From assembly GCA_021826065.1 (NCBI GenBank), contig JAKADY010000008.1:1-64000 (forward strand): a stretch of DNA of 64,000 nt, given 5' to 3'. The notes beneath the pieces are model-generated. The model worked only from the letters and a program-made list of their open reading frames with translations, searched no databases and had not been told where the DNA came from. Source of the DNA: Pseudomonadota bacterium. Lineage in GTDB: Bacteria; Pseudomonadota; Gammaproteobacteria; Burkholderiales; Thiobacillaceae. Position numbers and translations under genes: made by a program. Positions 1 to 10,520 of this stretch are shown in pieces (position 1 is the stretch's first letter; each line of letters begins with the position of its first letter).

Positions 1-5
1 GTGCT

Positions 6-416
6 GTGACCGCCAGCGAGCTGGCCCGCAGCTATCTAGCCAAGGCGGTCGTTCGACTCAAGGCCTTGGAACTCTTCATGCAGGAGGAGGCCTGGTCTGA
101 CGTCATCCGCGAGGCCCAGGAGCTGGTCGAGCGGGCCCTCAAGGCCATGCTGCGTCAGGTCGGGGTCGACCCGCCGAAATGGCATGACGTCGGACCCATC
201 CTGTTGCAAGAGGCGACCCTATTCCCGGAGCCGATCCGCTGTGAAATCGGACGCCTGGCGGAGATATCCGCACAGTTGCGTCGGGAACGGGAACGCGCCT
301 TCTACGGCGACATCAAGTTCATCCCGACACGGGAATACACCCGCGAGGATGCACAACAGGCCCTGAATGCCGCACGCGACTGCCTGGCCGTCGCACAGCG
401 TTTGATCCCGTCCTGA
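6..416 (+). CDS. HEPN domain protein
   Basis: This 136-residue helical protein resembles the HEPN proteins that are usually paired with a minimal nucleotidyltransferase (MNT). The C-terminal stretch RERAFYGD followed by P..EYTREDAQQAL is typical of that family. The GTG start at 6 overlaps a TGA at 7-9 that ends a frame entering from the left edge, which is the expected 4-bp coupling to an upstream MNT gene. That upstream gene lies outside the window, so the pairing is inferred. The usual R-x4-6-H ribonuclease motif of toxic HEPN proteins is not evident near the end, so a toxin role is unproven. A REP-like repeat lies just downstream. Confidence 0.75.
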   Translation: MTASELARSYLAKAVVRLKALELFMQEEAWSDVIREAQELVERALKAMLRQVGVDPPKWHDVGPILLQEATLFPEPIRCEIGRLAEISAQLRRERERAFYGDIKFIPTREYTREDAQQALNAARDCLAVAQRLIPS

Positions 417-470
417 GGGGTGTGTCGACCCCTTGTCGGTCGGTTACGTTGGTATGGCCCACCGTCGGCG

Positions 471-493
471 GTCGCGGCTTTCGTCGCGCCTAC
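471..493 (-). repeat. REP-like hairpin repeat, variant copy
   Basis: A 23-bp variant of the repeat that occurs three times at 34157-34296. The core forms a short stem (GCGAC, a 4-base loop, then its complement). It lies in the spacer between the HEPN gene and the convergent LysM/FecR gene. Two bases differ from the downstream copies. Confidence 0.7.
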
Positions 494-499
494 CGTCGT

Positions 500-2365
500 T
501 CACAACCCGATCGGCAGGAGGAAGAAGGGGATTAGCCACCAGGGGACGAGCTGACGCACCTCCAGTGTGAGCGTCGGGCTGGGCGGGCTCTCCACCTGAT
601 CATCCCCCAGGGCGATGACCCGGAGCCGATACTCACCGGCTTTGGGTTTGGCCAGTTGCACCCGCGGCGCGGTCGTCTCCGCGCGTTGTACGACGCGGGT
701 GAAGGCCGCGTCGGCGGCCATCTCGACCCGGTAGGCCGGGGCCCGGCCCTGCCATTGCAGATCGATGACCGGGCCATCGATACGGGCCTGCAAGGCGGAG
801 GGGGCTTCGGGCGGCAGGACGATGGGGCTCGCCTGGCTCCAGGCACCGGCCTGGCCGTCGGCCTCCAGGCCACGCACGCGCCAGTGATAGCGGCCGGCCT
901 GGAGTTCGATCTGGGTCCGTGTCGCGTCCAGCCGGCGTTGGATGAGGGGGGCCTCGAGCGCAGGCGTCTTGCCGACGGCCAGCTCATACTGCGCGGCTCC
1001 GGCCACGGCGAGCCAGGCCAGGTGGACGCGGCCGTCCTCTGTGCGGACCTCGCCGGGCGCCGGCGCGGCCGGCAAGGGGCGGACCTCGAAGGACTGGGGG
1101 TTGCCCCAGAGGTAGCGCTCGCCCTTGTCGTTGAGGCTGGCCATGCGCCAGTACCAGGTGCCCGGTGGCAGTTGTTCGGTATGTCGGGTCACCGCGCCCA
1201 AACGGACCTCGCGCACGTTCTCTGCGAAATGCGGGTGGGGGGAGAGTTGCAGCAGGAAGCCATGCGCCTCCTCGGGCATGCTCCAGGCGAAGCTCACATT
1301 GCCGTCATAGCTGCGCTGGCCGGGCGTGGGTGCGCTCGGCTGGGGCGGCATGGGGCGCAGGTCGAGTTCGAAGGGATGGTCGCGGTTGAGACCCTCCAGA
1401 CCGTCCGCGTCCACGGCGCGCAGACGCAGGAAGTACTGGCCGTCGGGCAGGGCGCCCTCCCACTCGGCCACGGGCACGTCGGTCAGGGTTTCCAGCAGCA
1501 GGGCGCTGAAGCCCGGATCGGCGGCGATCTGCGCGCGCCAGGCGCGGGCCTTGGGGTCGCGCTGCCAGGAAAACCGAATGGGCAGGGCGCGGATGCGGCT
1601 GGGCAGGGCGATCACCTCAGGCGGCGGCAGCAGGGACCGCGCCGCCTCGGGCGGGCGGCCGGCCTGGGTGACGGTGCCCTGGCCCGCGCCGAGCACCACC
1701 TCTTTGCGTCGTGCCGCAACCCCCACCGCCCCCTCCAGCACCTCGCCGCGCAGGGTCTTGGCCTCGCCGTCCATGTTGAGGCGGAAGGCGGTGCCGCGCA
1801 GACCGGCCACTGCCACGGGGGTGCGCACCTGCATGCCGCCGGCCGGCCCCACCTGACGGCTGGCATTGGCCTCCAGACGGCCGTCCTCGAGGTTGAGCTC
1901 GGTGGACACCATGCCGGTCTCGCCATAGGCGGCCAGCCGCCCGAAGGTCAGGCGCGAAGAGGGCTGCTGGTTGATCACCGAGCCGTCGGCCAGGCGTATG
2001 CTGGCGAAGCTGCGCGGGCCGGTGAGGACGGTCTCGCCGCCGGTGATGCGCTCACCCACCGCCAGGGGGCGGAAGTTGCCGTCCGCGGGCTTGACCCGCA
2101 CGTTGCCAGCGACATGGGTGACCACCGCCGGGGCGGGGTCCACGCGCAGCAGCGCGACCGGGATGCGGATGCGGGTGTTGGCCGGCAGCACGCGGTCGTG
2201 CGGGATCTTGTTGTGCTGCATCACCTTGGGCCAGTCGCGCCAGTTCTTGAGGTACTTCACCCCGATCTGACTCAGGGTGTCACCGGGATACGTCAGATAG
2301 AGCCAGTCCGCGGCGCAGACCAGCGCGGGGGAGAGGAGGGCGAGGCACAGGGCGAGAAGACGCAT
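500..2365 (-). CDS. LysM and FecR domain surface protein
   Basis: A 621-residue exported protein. Residues 1-18 form a signal peptide ending ALVCA. A LysM peptidoglycan-binding domain follows at about 25-72 ([13 protein letters not shown]...IRIP). A FecR-type beta domain spans about 95-225, with the typical GxRGTAFR segment near 190. The remainder is made of fibronectin-like repeats (several copies of a W..A..A..Y...V pattern). It ends with a short hydrophobic segment ([16 protein letters not shown]). The LysM+FecR pairing is common in proteobacterial envelope proteins of unknown function, often near signalling genes. No anti-sigma partner is seen here. It is divergent from typA and shares the 140-bp spacer with it. 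Confidence 0.85.
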   Translation of the reverse strand: MRLLALCLALLSPALVCAADWLYLTYPGDTLSQIGVKYLKNWRDWPKVMQHNKIPHDRVLPANTRIRIPVALLRVDPAPAVVTHVAGNVRVKPADGNFRPLAVGERITGGETVLTGPRSFASIRLADGSVINQQPSSRLTFGRLAAYGETGMVSTELNLEDGRLEANASRQVGPAGGMQVRTPVAVAGLRGTAFRLNMDGEAKTLRGEVLEGAVGVAARRKEVVLGAGQGTVTQAGRPPEAARSLLPPPEVIALPSRIRALPIRFSWQRDPKARAWRAQIAADPGFSALLLETLTDVPVAEWEGALPDGQYFLRLRAVDADGLEGLNRDHPFELDLRPMPPQPSAPTPGQRSYDGNVSFAWSMPEEAHGFLLQLSPHPHFAENVREVRLGAVTRHTEQLPPGTWYWRMASLNDKGERYLWGNPQSFEVRPLPAAPAPGEVRTEDGRVHLAWLAVAGAAQYELAVGKTPALEAPLIQRRLDATRTQIELQAGRYHWRVRGLEADGQAGAWSQASPIVLPPEAPSALQARIDGPVIDLQWQGRAPAYRVEMAADAAFTRVVQRAETTAPRVQLAKPKAGEYRLRVIALGDDQVESPPSPTLTLEVRQLVPWWLIPFFLLPIGL

Positions 2366-2467
2366 GAGGGCCGTACGCGGAAGGGTGGCAGCGAGGGCTC
2401 AATGTTAACCCCGCCCGGCGGCCTTGCGTTGCAGGGCTGAGGAATGGATGGGCGATACGGTGCTCGG

Positions 2468-2476
2468 TGTTAGAAT
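2468..2476 (+). promoter_or_regulatory. candidate extended -10 promoter for typA
   Basis: TGTTAGAAT is an extended -10 element (TG-N-TAGAAT) 30 bp before the typA ATG. No good -35 is visible at the normal distance, as expected for an extended -10. A perfect 10-bp palindrome AGTGATCACT (2489-2498) lies between this and the start codon and could be an operator. No clear Shine-Dalgarno precedes the ATG. Confidence 0.5.
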
Positions 2477-2505
2477 GCCCGGTCTTTAAGTGATCACTAA
2501 TATTC

Positions 2506-4314
<1,809 letters not shown>

Positions 4315-4323
<9 letters not shown>

Positions 4324-4349
4324 GCGGTGAGAGGTGAGGCGTGAGGGGT
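4315..4349 (+). repeat. heptanucleotide tandem array, 5 units
   Basis: Five consecutive 7-bp units, GAGGCGT GAGCGGT GAGAGGT and so on, with consensus GAGGSGT. The array covers the typA stop codon and the proposed mtfA start. The same heptamer, inverted, occurs as five units at 28005-28039. Confidence 0.8.
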
Positions 4350-5111
4350 GGGTTGCTCTCAGCCTTGTTCGGGCGGACTCAACCGGCGCTGGATGAGACC
4401 GCCTGGCGCGAGGTGCTGGCGCTGCCGGTGTTCGCCGGCCTGACGGCGGCGGAGGTCGAACGGCTGCGCGAGCGGGCGCTCGGCATCCTAGCCGACAAGG
4501 ACTTCAGCGGCGCTGGTGGGACCGAGGTGGACACCTACATGCGCACCGCCATCGCCGCCTTCGCCGCCCTGCCGGTGCTGGCGCTCACCCCCGCGGCCTA
4601 TGGCGACTGGCGCGAGATCGTGGTCTATCCGGGCGAGTTCATCCATGACGGCCACGAGACCGATGAGGCCGGCGTGGTGCACCACGTCCGGCACGTGCGC
4701 GCCGGCGAGGCGATGGAGGGCGGCCCCCTCGTCCTGTCCTGGGACGACGTCGCAGCGAGCGGCGGCGGCGAGGGCTACAACGTGGTGATCCACGAGTTCG
4801 CCCACAAGCTGGACATGGCCAATGGCGCCGTCGATGGCTTGCCGGCCCTGCCCGGCGACATGCGGGTGGCCGAATGGGCGGCCGCGTTCACCGCCGCCTA
4901 TGACGACTTCTGCCGTCGCGTCGATACGGGGGAGGAGACCGAGATCGACCCCTATGCCGCCGAGAGTCCGGCCGAGTTCTTCGCCGTGCTGACCGAGTAC
5001 TTCTTCGAGTGGCCGCAGGCCCTCGCTGCCGCCTACCCGGCGGTATACGCCCAGCTGCGCCGCTACTTTCGCCAGGACCCCTTGCACAGACAGGAGCACG
5101 CATCCCCATGA
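4341..5111 (+). CDS. mtfA: MtfA-like zinc metallopeptidase (M90)
   Basis: A 256-residue soluble protein of the MtfA/DgsA-anti-repressor family, a zinc aminopeptidase that in E. coli binds the repressor Mlc. The HExxH zinc motif is HEFAH at residues 151-155. A downstream acidic residue in EFFAVLTEYFFEWP fits the third ligand. GTG at 4341 lies inside the heptamer array, so the true start is uncertain by a few codons. The stop overlaps the next start in ATGA, so mtfA, thioredoxin and aminotransferase are probably co-transcribed. The Mlc partner cannot be judged from this window. Confidence 0.87.
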   Translation: MRGGLLSALFGRTQPALDETAWREVLALPVFAGLTAAEVERLRERALGILADKDFSGAGGTEVDTYMRTAIAAFAALPVLALTPAAYGDWREIVVYPGEFIHDGHETDEAGVVHHVRHVRAGEAMEGGPLVLSWDDVAASGGGEGYNVVIHEFAHKLDMANGAVDGLPALPGDMRVAEWAAAFTAAYDDFCRRVDTGEETEIDPYAAESPAEFFAVLTEYFFEWPQALAAAYPAVYAQLRRYFRQDPLHRQEHASP

Positions 5112-5494
5112 CCCTGCAACACCACGACCACCGGCACGAACGCGAGGTCTGCGACCGCTGCATCTTCGACACCGATCTGCACCACTTCGAGCGCGATGTG
5201 ATCGAGGCCTCGCATGACCACATCGTCCTGGTCGATTTCTGGGCCGATTGGTGCGGCCCCTGCCATGCCCTGTCGCCCGTGTTGCAGCGCGTCGTTCCGC
5301 GCTACGAGGGGCGCGTGCGCCTGGCCAAGGTGGAGGTGGACGCGGGCGAGAACATGAAGCTCGCCGGCCGCTACGGCTGCCGTGGCTTCCCCACCGTGCT
5401 ACTGTTCAAGGACGGCGAGGAGCGCGCCCGTTTCCACAGCGCCCGGCCCGAGCACTTCGTGCGCGAGTTCATCGAGACGCACCTTTCCGGATGA
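5108..5494 (+). CDS. thioredoxin-like protein
   Basis: A 128-residue thioredoxin-fold oxidoreductase. The active site is WCGPC at residues 48-52, and the cis-proline loop is RGFPTVLLF. There is an N-terminal extension of about 30 residues rich in His, with a CDRC pair at residues 15-18. Such a pair could bind metal or make a second disulfide. There is no signal peptide, so it should be cytoplasmic. ATG at 5108 overlaps the mtfA stop (ATGA), which fixes the start. Its own stop overlaps the next gene in the same way. The specific substrate is unknown. Confidence 0.88.
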   Translation: MTLQHHDHRHEREVCDRCIFDTDLHHFERDVIEASHDHIVLVDFWADWCGPCHALSPVLQRVVPRYEGRVRLAKVEVDAGENMKLAGRYGCRGFPTVLLFKDGEERARFHSARPEHFVREFIETHLSG

Positions 5495-6720
5495 CCGAAG
5501 ACCGGGGACAGCAGTCGGCCGACCGGTACCGGCACCCGGCCGCCGGTGCACCGTCCTCTGCCCGGCGTGCGGCCGAGATCGAACCCTTCCGGGTGATGGA
5601 CATCCTGGCGCGCGCGCAGGCCCTGCAGGCGGCGGGCCGCGACGTGATCCATCTGGAGGTGGGGGAACCCGACTTTCCGACGCCGGCGCCCATCGTCGAG
5701 GCGGGTCTGCGCGCCCTGCAGGCCGGCCAGACCCGCTACACGCCGGCCCTGGGGCTGCCCGAGCTGCGTGCCGCCATCGCCGGATACTACCACCAGCGTT
5801 ATGGGGTGACGGTGGCGCCCGAACGCATCGCCGTCACGCCGGGCGCCTCTGGCGCGCTGCTCCTGGCCCTCGCCGCCCTGTTCGACCCTGGTGACGAACT
5901 GCTCATGAGCGACCCCGGCTATCCTTGCAACCGCCACTTCGCCCGGCTGCTGGAGGTGCAGGCGGTGGGGGTGCCGGTGGATGCCGCGAGCCGCTTCCAA
6001 CTCACCGCCGAGGCCGTCGCCCGTCACTGGGGTCCGCGCACGCGCGGCGTGCTGGTGGCCAATCCGGGCAACCCCACCGGCACGGTGCTCGCACCGGCGG
6101 AACTCGCCGCCATCCACGCGCAGGTGTGCGCGCGCGGCGGCTGGCTGCTGGTGGACGAGATCTATCACGAGCTCATCCACGACCGCGACGAGCCGAGCGC
6201 GGCTGCGCTGGGTGAGGAGGTGCTGGTGATCAACAGCTTCTCCAAATACTGGTGCATGACCGGCTGGCGCCTGGGCTGGCTGATCGCACCCGAGTCGCTG
6301 ATGCCGGCGGTGGAGCGCCTGGCGCAAAACCTCTTCCTCGCCGCACCCACACCGGCCCAGCACGCCGCCCTGGCCGCCTTCGATGCGGAAACCCTGGCGA
6401 TCCTGTCCGGCTACAAGGCGGAGTTGCGGGCGCGGCGCGAGATGCTGCTGCCTGCGCTGGAACGCCTGGGCTTCGACGTCCCGGTCCGGCCCGAGGGGGC
6501 GTTCTACGTTTATGCGGGCCTGGGCGAGCTGGCCGGCGATGGCGAGGCCTTCGCCCGGCGCCTATTGGAGGAGACTGGGGTCGCTATCACCCCCGGCCGC
6601 GATTTCGGCCGGCATGACACCGGCCGCCACGTGCGCTTTGCCTACACCACCGACCGCGCCAGGCTTGTCGAGGCGGTCGCTCGCATCTCAGACTGGTTAT
6701 CGCAGCGGCCGGCGGCGTAG
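5491..6720 (+). CDS. class I/II PLP-dependent aminotransferase
   Basis: A 409-residue fold-type I aminotransferase. The PLP lysine is K252 in NSFSKYWCMTGWRLGW. The usual NPGNPTG and VDEIYHEL motifs lie at about 191-197 and 221-228, and RFAY near the C-terminus holds the carboxylate-binding Arg. The first 30 residues are a low-complexity extension before the conserved SARRAAEIEPFRVMDI. The start at 5491 is fixed by an ATGA overlap with the thioredoxin gene. It most resembles the aspartate/alanine-type subgroup, but the substrate cannot be named. Its 3' end overlaps the convergent PEP-CTERM-like gene by 24 bp. Confidence 0.9.
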   Translation: MTEDRGQQSADRYRHPAAGAPSSARRAAEIEPFRVMDILARAQALQAAGRDVIHLEVGEPDFPTPAPIVEAGLRALQAGQTRYTPALGLPELRAAIAGYYHQRYGVTVAPERIAVTPGASGALLLALAALFDPGDELLMSDPGYPCNRHFARLLEVQAVGVPVDAASRFQLTAEAVARHWGPRTRGVLVANPGNPTGTVLAPAELAAIHAQVCARGGWLLVDEIYHELIHDRDEPSAAALGEEVLVINSFSKYWCMTGWRLGWLIAPESLMPAVERLAQNLFLAAPTPAQHAALAAFDAETLAILSGYKAELRARREMLLPALERLGFDVPVRPEGAFYVYAGLGELAGDGEAFARRLLEETGVAITPGRDFGRHDTGRHVRFAYTTDRARLVEAVARISDWLSQRPAA

Positions 6721-7516
6721 GGCGGCCAGCCCGATCAGGCCCAACGGCAGCAGGGCCAGGGTGCTCGGTGCCGGGACGTCGTTCGGGGTGGGCGGGTCGA
6801 CCCAGATCGTGTCGTTGGCGCAGTTCATGGTCCAGTGGATGTTGAAGGGATTGCCGTCCCAGCCCGCGGTCCGGAGCAGGTCGAGGCCGACGCTGAATTC
6901 GTAGAAGTAGTGCTTGTCCGCTGTCCACTGTCCCCATCCCGTGGTCGGGGTGGTGGTGTAGGCCAACTCGGCAAGCCCGAGATAGTCGCCTGCGGTCAGA
7001 TAGGCCGGTCGCCAGGCCGGGGAGACGGGGTACCCAGGATCCGTCTCCTGGAACAGCCCAACGGCATACGAGGTTACCCTTGTAGACCCCGCCCTCGGTA
7101 AAGGTGCTCTCGAAGCCAGTAGGCAGTTTGTGGTTGATGTTGATGGCAACCTCGTAGGTGCCGTTCTTGCCGAAGTCGAGGAAGAAGTCACCGGCACCGT
7201 AGCTGTTGGCGCTGGGCTTGTGCAGGGTGCGCGGATCGTGACCCGTCGCCATTGCCACGTAGAGACGGTTGCCCTGGATCAAGGCGTACATCGCCTCCGC
7301 GTCATAGGCCTGGCCGCCCCAGCCGGGTCCGAGATAGGCGTTGGCATTGCCCGTCTGGTCCTCGATTTTGTGATGGATGCGCGGGTCGGAGGGCAGCCAG
7401 GTCGAGGGGCTGATCCCCCAGTCGTTAAGGTTGCCGTCCACCGAGATGGCCAGGGCCCAGGCCTGGCTGATGCCCAGAGAGATCGCCAGGGCGAGGGCGT
7501 GTGTGCCATGCTTCAT
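6697..7516 (-). pseudogene. PEP-CTERM-like exported protein, frameshifted
   Basis: Two overlapping frames make one gene. From ATG 7516 (good Shine-Dalgarno GGAG) the protein has a signal peptide ending QAWA, then SVDGNLNDWGI and a conserved secreted domain up to residue 149. The reading then moves by one base at 7069 and continues as YAVGLFQETDPGYP... It ends with VPAPSTLALLPLGLIGLAALRRR: a PxPSTL motif, a membrane span and an Arg cluster, as in PEP-CTERM proteins sorted by exosortase. Without the extra base the product would be about 272 residues. Either the gene is broken in this strain or the extra base is a sequencing error. No exosortase is in the window. Confidence 0.75.
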
Positions 7517-7681
7517 CGTGTGCTCCGGAAGATTGCCTGGCTGGACTGGAGCATGTGCCGTGCCAGGCAGGCGAGGCCAGACGAATCATGGGCTTAGCGC
7601 GGCGTTTGCAGTGATGGACCGGGCAAGGGTGTCGAAACGCGCGACAGCGGCGTCAGGCGGTCCACAACGGTGCGATGGCAT

Positions 7682-7710
7682 AAAAAAGCCGGCCAAAGGC
7701 CGGCTTTTTT
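7682..7710. terminator. bidirectional intrinsic terminator
   Basis: A perfect stem, GCCGGCC, loop AAA, GGCCGGC, flanked by six A on the left and six T on the right, so it can stop transcription on either strand. It lies immediately downstream of the small lipoprotein gene on the minus strand, which it most likely serves. Confidence 0.92.
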
Positions 7711-7729
7711 GGGCGAAAGCCCGTAAGGA

Positions 7730-7951
7730 TTACTGCTTGGGCGGCTCGGCGGGAGCAGCCGGGGCAGCTTCGGGCGCCGGGGCCGGAGCAGCCTCGGGCG
7801 CGGGGGCCGGAGCAGCCTCGGGCGCGGGGGCCGGGGCCGGAGCAGGAGCCTCAGCAGCCGGGGCAGCAGCCTCGGGCGCGGGCTCTTCTTTCTTGCCGCA
7901 AGCAGACAGAGAGACAGCCAACAGGGCAGCGAGCAGGACGGAGTATTTCAT
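7730..7951 (-). CDS. small Ala/Pro-rich lipoprotein
   Basis: A 73-residue protein. The signal peptide ends in the lipobox LSAC (Cys18), followed by GKKEEPAPE. The mature part is almost entirely Ala, Pro and Glu, in repeats of the type APAPAPEA that are also near-identical at DNA level and so prone to length change. The start at 7951 is chosen because it gives the signal peptide and has AAGGGA eight bases upstream. The frame stays open upstream for another 100 codons but that part is not convincing. A strong terminator follows. Function is unknown; similar lipoproteins may span the periplasm. Confidence 0.8.
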   Translation of the reverse strand: MKYSVLLAALLAVSLSACGKKEEPAPEAAAPAAEAPAPAPAPAPEAAPAPAPEAAPAPAPEAAPAAPAEPPKQ

Positions 7952-8214
7952 CGATGTTCCCTTGGTAAAGTTGATCAAATGACCCTTCAATGCAACCGGT
8001 GCACGCGGCACCGATCGGCGTTGAATTTTAACAAAACGCCATACGAAATCTACAGGCACAAGAATTTTTGTCTTTCGGACCGGGTGGCTTCGACAGGGCT
8101 GCGTCTTTTTTGCAACAGACGCCAGGGAAAATGACCGTGAGGATCCGTTGGGAATCAAGGCTGGGTCGTAGGCCACAGCGAGGACATGACTGCCTCGGGC
8201 TGACTGGGGGATTG
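7952..8214. other. 263-bp spacer upstream of the lipoprotein gene
   Basis: This is the presumed promoter and 5' leader region of the lipoprotein gene on the minus strand. It contains a 6-bp inverted repeat (CGGTGC at 7997-8002, GCACCG at 8008-8013) and, on the minus strand further upstream, TTAAAAT as a possible -10. No coding sequence was supported here. Confidence 0.4.
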
Positions 8215-9381
8215 TCATGAGACAGCGGGCGGACATGCTCCGGGCCAGAGATAGCCGGACTTGTACCAATCGTACAGCACGGCCAGGAGGGTGTCCGGCA
8301 ATGCTTTCGGTGGCAGGGCACGCCGGTCGGCCAGCTCGACCAGTACGCGCCTGTTCGCCACGGGGACGACCAGACGCTCGCCGTTGATGTAAAAGGTCGA
8401 CCCATGGAACAGCATGCGCGTGCGCGGGTCGAGGCGTAGCCCTTCGGTGCCGACCTTGTCCGTGAAGCGTTCCCGCCCCATGGCTCGGCGCGGCGGCTCG
8501 AAGAACACATTGGGCTTGGGTTCGCTCAGGTAACGCCCGAGGAAATCGACGATGTCGTCACGCGACCAGCGGATACCGTCGATCACGGCGCCCAGGCGTT
8601 CGATCATCGCGGCCGGCAGGGCGGCCGGGTGGCTCGGCACCTCAAGATCGGGGTCGGCATATCGCCCCTCGATGTTCAAACCCTCCTGCAGATAATCGAG
8701 GAAGGCGCTGGCAATCTCCTGGTGGCTCGGGGCGCGAAAACCCACCGACCAGGTCATGCATTCACTCAGGGCCACGCCGTTGTGCGCCAGCCGGGGCGGC
8801 AGGTAGAGCATGTCGCCGGGTTCCAGCACCCAGGACTGTTGCGGTGTGAAGCGTTTGAGGATGCGCAGGGGGGCGTCCTCCACCAGTTCGAGGTCGTCCT
8901 GCTCGGCGATCTCCCAGCGCCGGGTGCCGTGGCCCTGGATCAGGAAGACGTCGTAGGAATCGAAGTGGGGGCCGACCCCGCCGCCGGGCGGTGCCAGGCT
9001 CACCATCACGTCGTCGAGGCGGGCATAGGGCACGAATCCGAAGGACTGCAGCAACGCCGCCGCATAGGGCAGGTGGTGGTCCACGCCCGACACGAGCAGG
9101 CTCCAGCCGCGCCGGGGCAGCCGATCGAGCGCCGCGGCGGTGAATGGCCCGTAATCGAGGGACCAGCGGCCGCGTGCGTGACGCACCAGGCGGCTTTCGC
9201 AGTCTTCACGCATGGCGAGCCGACGCAGCTCGACAGGGCTCAGACGGCCGACGACGTCCGGCACGGCCTGGCGGATGAGGAGCGGCCTCTTGTGCCAGTA
9301 CTCGCGGAGGAAGTCCGCCGGTGCGAGGCCACCGAGCAGGGTTTCGCGATCGGGTCGCAATTCTTTACGCCGGGTTTTCAC
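8215..9381 (-). CDS. roxA: cupin/JmjC ribosomal oxygenase, RoxA (YcfD) family
   Basis: A 388-residue Fe(II)/2-oxoglutarate oxygenase. In E. coli the homologue hydroxylates an arginine of ribosomal protein L16. The iron ligands are visible as H139 and D141 in PHFDSYDVFLIQ and H200 in RLAHNGVAL. The N-terminal HKRPLLIRQA segment is typical of the family. The C-terminal 130 residues correspond to the dimerisation and winged-helix part. It is transcribed away from the peroxiredoxin gene, and the two start regions share only about 20 bp of non-coding DNA. Confidence 0.9.
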   Translation of the reverse strand: MKTRRKELRPDRETLLGGLAPADFLREYWHKRPLLIRQAVPDVVGRLSPVELRRLAMREDCESRLVRHARGRWSLDYGPFTAAALDRLPRRGWSLLVSGVDHHLPYAAALLQSFGFVPYARLDDVMVSLAPPGGGVGPHFDSYDVFLIQGHGTRRWEIAEQDDLELVEDAPLRILKRFTPQQSWVLEPGDMLYLPPRLAHNGVALSECMTWSVGFRAPSHQEIASAFLDYLQEGLNIEGRYADPDLEVPSHPAALPAAMIERLGAVIDGIRWSRDDIVDFLGRYLSEPKPNVFFEPPRRAMGRERFTDKVGTEGLRLDPRTRMLFHGSTFYINGERLVVPVANRRVLVELADRRALPPKALPDTLLAVLYDWYKSGYLWPGACPPAVS

Positions 9382-9394
9382 GGGATTCTATAAT
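9364..9394 (+). promoter_or_regulatory. sigma70-type promoter for the bcp gene
   Basis: A perfect TATAAT at 9389-9394 preceded by TTTACG at 9364-9369 (19-bp spacing, weak -35). Transcription would begin near 9401. That puts the first in-frame ATG (9404) practically at the 5' end and supports the downstream ATG at 9443. The -35 lies inside the first codons of the divergent roxA gene. Confidence 0.65.
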
Positions 9395-9442
9395 CGGGAA
9401 GGTATGGACTCAGCCCAAACAGCCGCAGCAGGAGACCTCAAC

Positions 9443-9907
9443 ATGCTCAAAGCGGGCGACCCCGCGCCTGACTTCGAACTGCCCGATGCCGACATGGAGA
9501 TCGCCACCCTGTCCGAGTATCGTGGCCGTGCCAACGTGGTGCTGTACTTCTATGTGCGTGATAATACGCCTGCATGCACCGCACAGGCGATCGAATTCAG
9601 CGATCTGGAGGACCAGTTCGCGCGGCATGGCTGTGTGGTCCTGGGGGTGTCGCGCGACGACTGCATCAGCCACGGGGAGTTTCGCGACAAGCACGGCATC
9701 ACCGTGCGCCTGCTGGCCGACCGGGACTGCAACGTTTGTCGGCAGTATGGCGTCCTCGTCAACAAGGAGGTCGACGGCGTCATGCGCGAGACCGTGCAAC
9801 GCTCGACCTTCGTGATCGACCGCTCGGGCGTCATCCGTCATGCCTTGTATGGCATCAACCCCAAGGGGCATGCCCACGAGGTCCTGCAACTCGTCAAGGA
9901 GCTGTGA
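9443..9907 (+). CDS. bcp: thioredoxin-dependent peroxiredoxin, Bcp/PrxQ type
   Basis: A 154-residue peroxidase that reduces hydroperoxides with thioredoxin. The peroxidatic cysteine is C45 in DNTPACTAQA, with the Thr three residues before it as in the family. A further pair of cysteines in DRDCNVCRQYGV could resolve the disulfide. The ATG at 9443 is chosen over 9404 because GGAG lies 8 bases upstream and the TATAAT box is too close to 9404. It is followed after 1 bp by the SlyD-like gene. Confidence 0.9.
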   Translation: MLKAGDPAPDFELPDADMEIATLSEYRGRANVVLYFYVRDNTPACTAQAIEFSDLEDQFARHGCVVLGVSRDDCISHGEFRDKHGITVRLLADRDCNVCRQYGVLVNKEVDGVMRETVQRSTFVIDRSGVIRHALYGINPKGHAHEVLQLVKEL

Positions 9908-9908
9908 A

Positions 9909-10397
9909 GTGAACATCAGCAAGAATACCGTGGTGAGCCTCTCATACCGTCTGAGCACCCTGGAGGGTCAGCTGCTGGAGGAGGCCAGCGCCGCCGAGCC
10001 GGCCGTGTATCTGCACGGCGGCTATGACGGCATCTTCCCCAAGGTCGAGGCGGCCCTGGAGGGCAAGCTCACCGGCGACGAGGTGGACGTGGTGCTCGAG
10101 CCGGACGATGCCTTCGGCGAGTACGACGCCGACCTTGTGCGGCTGGAGCCGGCGCATCTGTTCCCGGACGATGTGCGTGTCGGCATGCAGTTCGAAGGGG
10201 CCACCGAGGACGGTCAACACCGGATGATCTACACCGTGACCGACGTGGCCGACGGCAAGGTCGTCGTCGACGGCAACCATCCCCTGGCCGGCCGCACGCT
10301 GCGCGTGCACTGCCGGGTGGAAGACGTGCGTCCCGCCTCAGTCGAGGAGATCGCCCACGGCCATGCACACGGCCCGGGCGGCCATCACCACGGATAA
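9909..10397 (+). CDS. slyD: FKBP-type peptidyl-prolyl isomerase, SlyD-like
   Basis: A 162-residue protein with an FKBP domain interrupted by an insert-in-flap chaperone domain, as in SlyD. YRLSTLEGQLLEE opens the fold, GKLTGDEVDVVLEPDDAFGEYD marks the FKBP/insert boundary, and VDGNHPLAGRTL closes it. The tail is His-rich (HGHAHGPGGHHHG), consistent with nickel or other metal binding. The GTG start at 9909 lies one base after the bcp stop, so the two are co-transcribed. A role in protein folding and possibly in metallochaperone work is inferred from the family. Confidence 0.9.
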   Translation: MNISKNTVVSLSYRLSTLEGQLLEEASAAEPAVYLHGGYDGIFPKVEAALEGKLTGDEVDVVLEPDDAFGEYDADLVRLEPAHLFPDDVRVGMQFEGATEDGQHRMIYTVTDVADGKVVVDGNHPLAGRTLRVHCRVEDVRPASVEEIAHGHAHGPGGHHHG

Positions 10398-10520
10398 AAC
10401 CCGCTTCACGCCCCGCCATCACACCACGGGCCGCCGCTGGCCGCCGGATGGCGTGAGATGCGTGTGCGACTCGCCGGCGGGCGGCGTCGTGCGAGTGACC
10501 GCTGTCTGTTCACCCTGACG

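Noticed and set aside
656-2440. A 594-codon plus-strand frame opposite the LysM/FecR gene
   Set aside because: The minus strand has a signal peptide, LysM and FecR domains; the plus-strand frame has none.
9404-9442. Upstream start of the peroxiredoxin at ATG 9404
   Set aside because: The TATAAT box ends at 9394, leaving almost no leader, while ATG 9443 has a good ribosome site.
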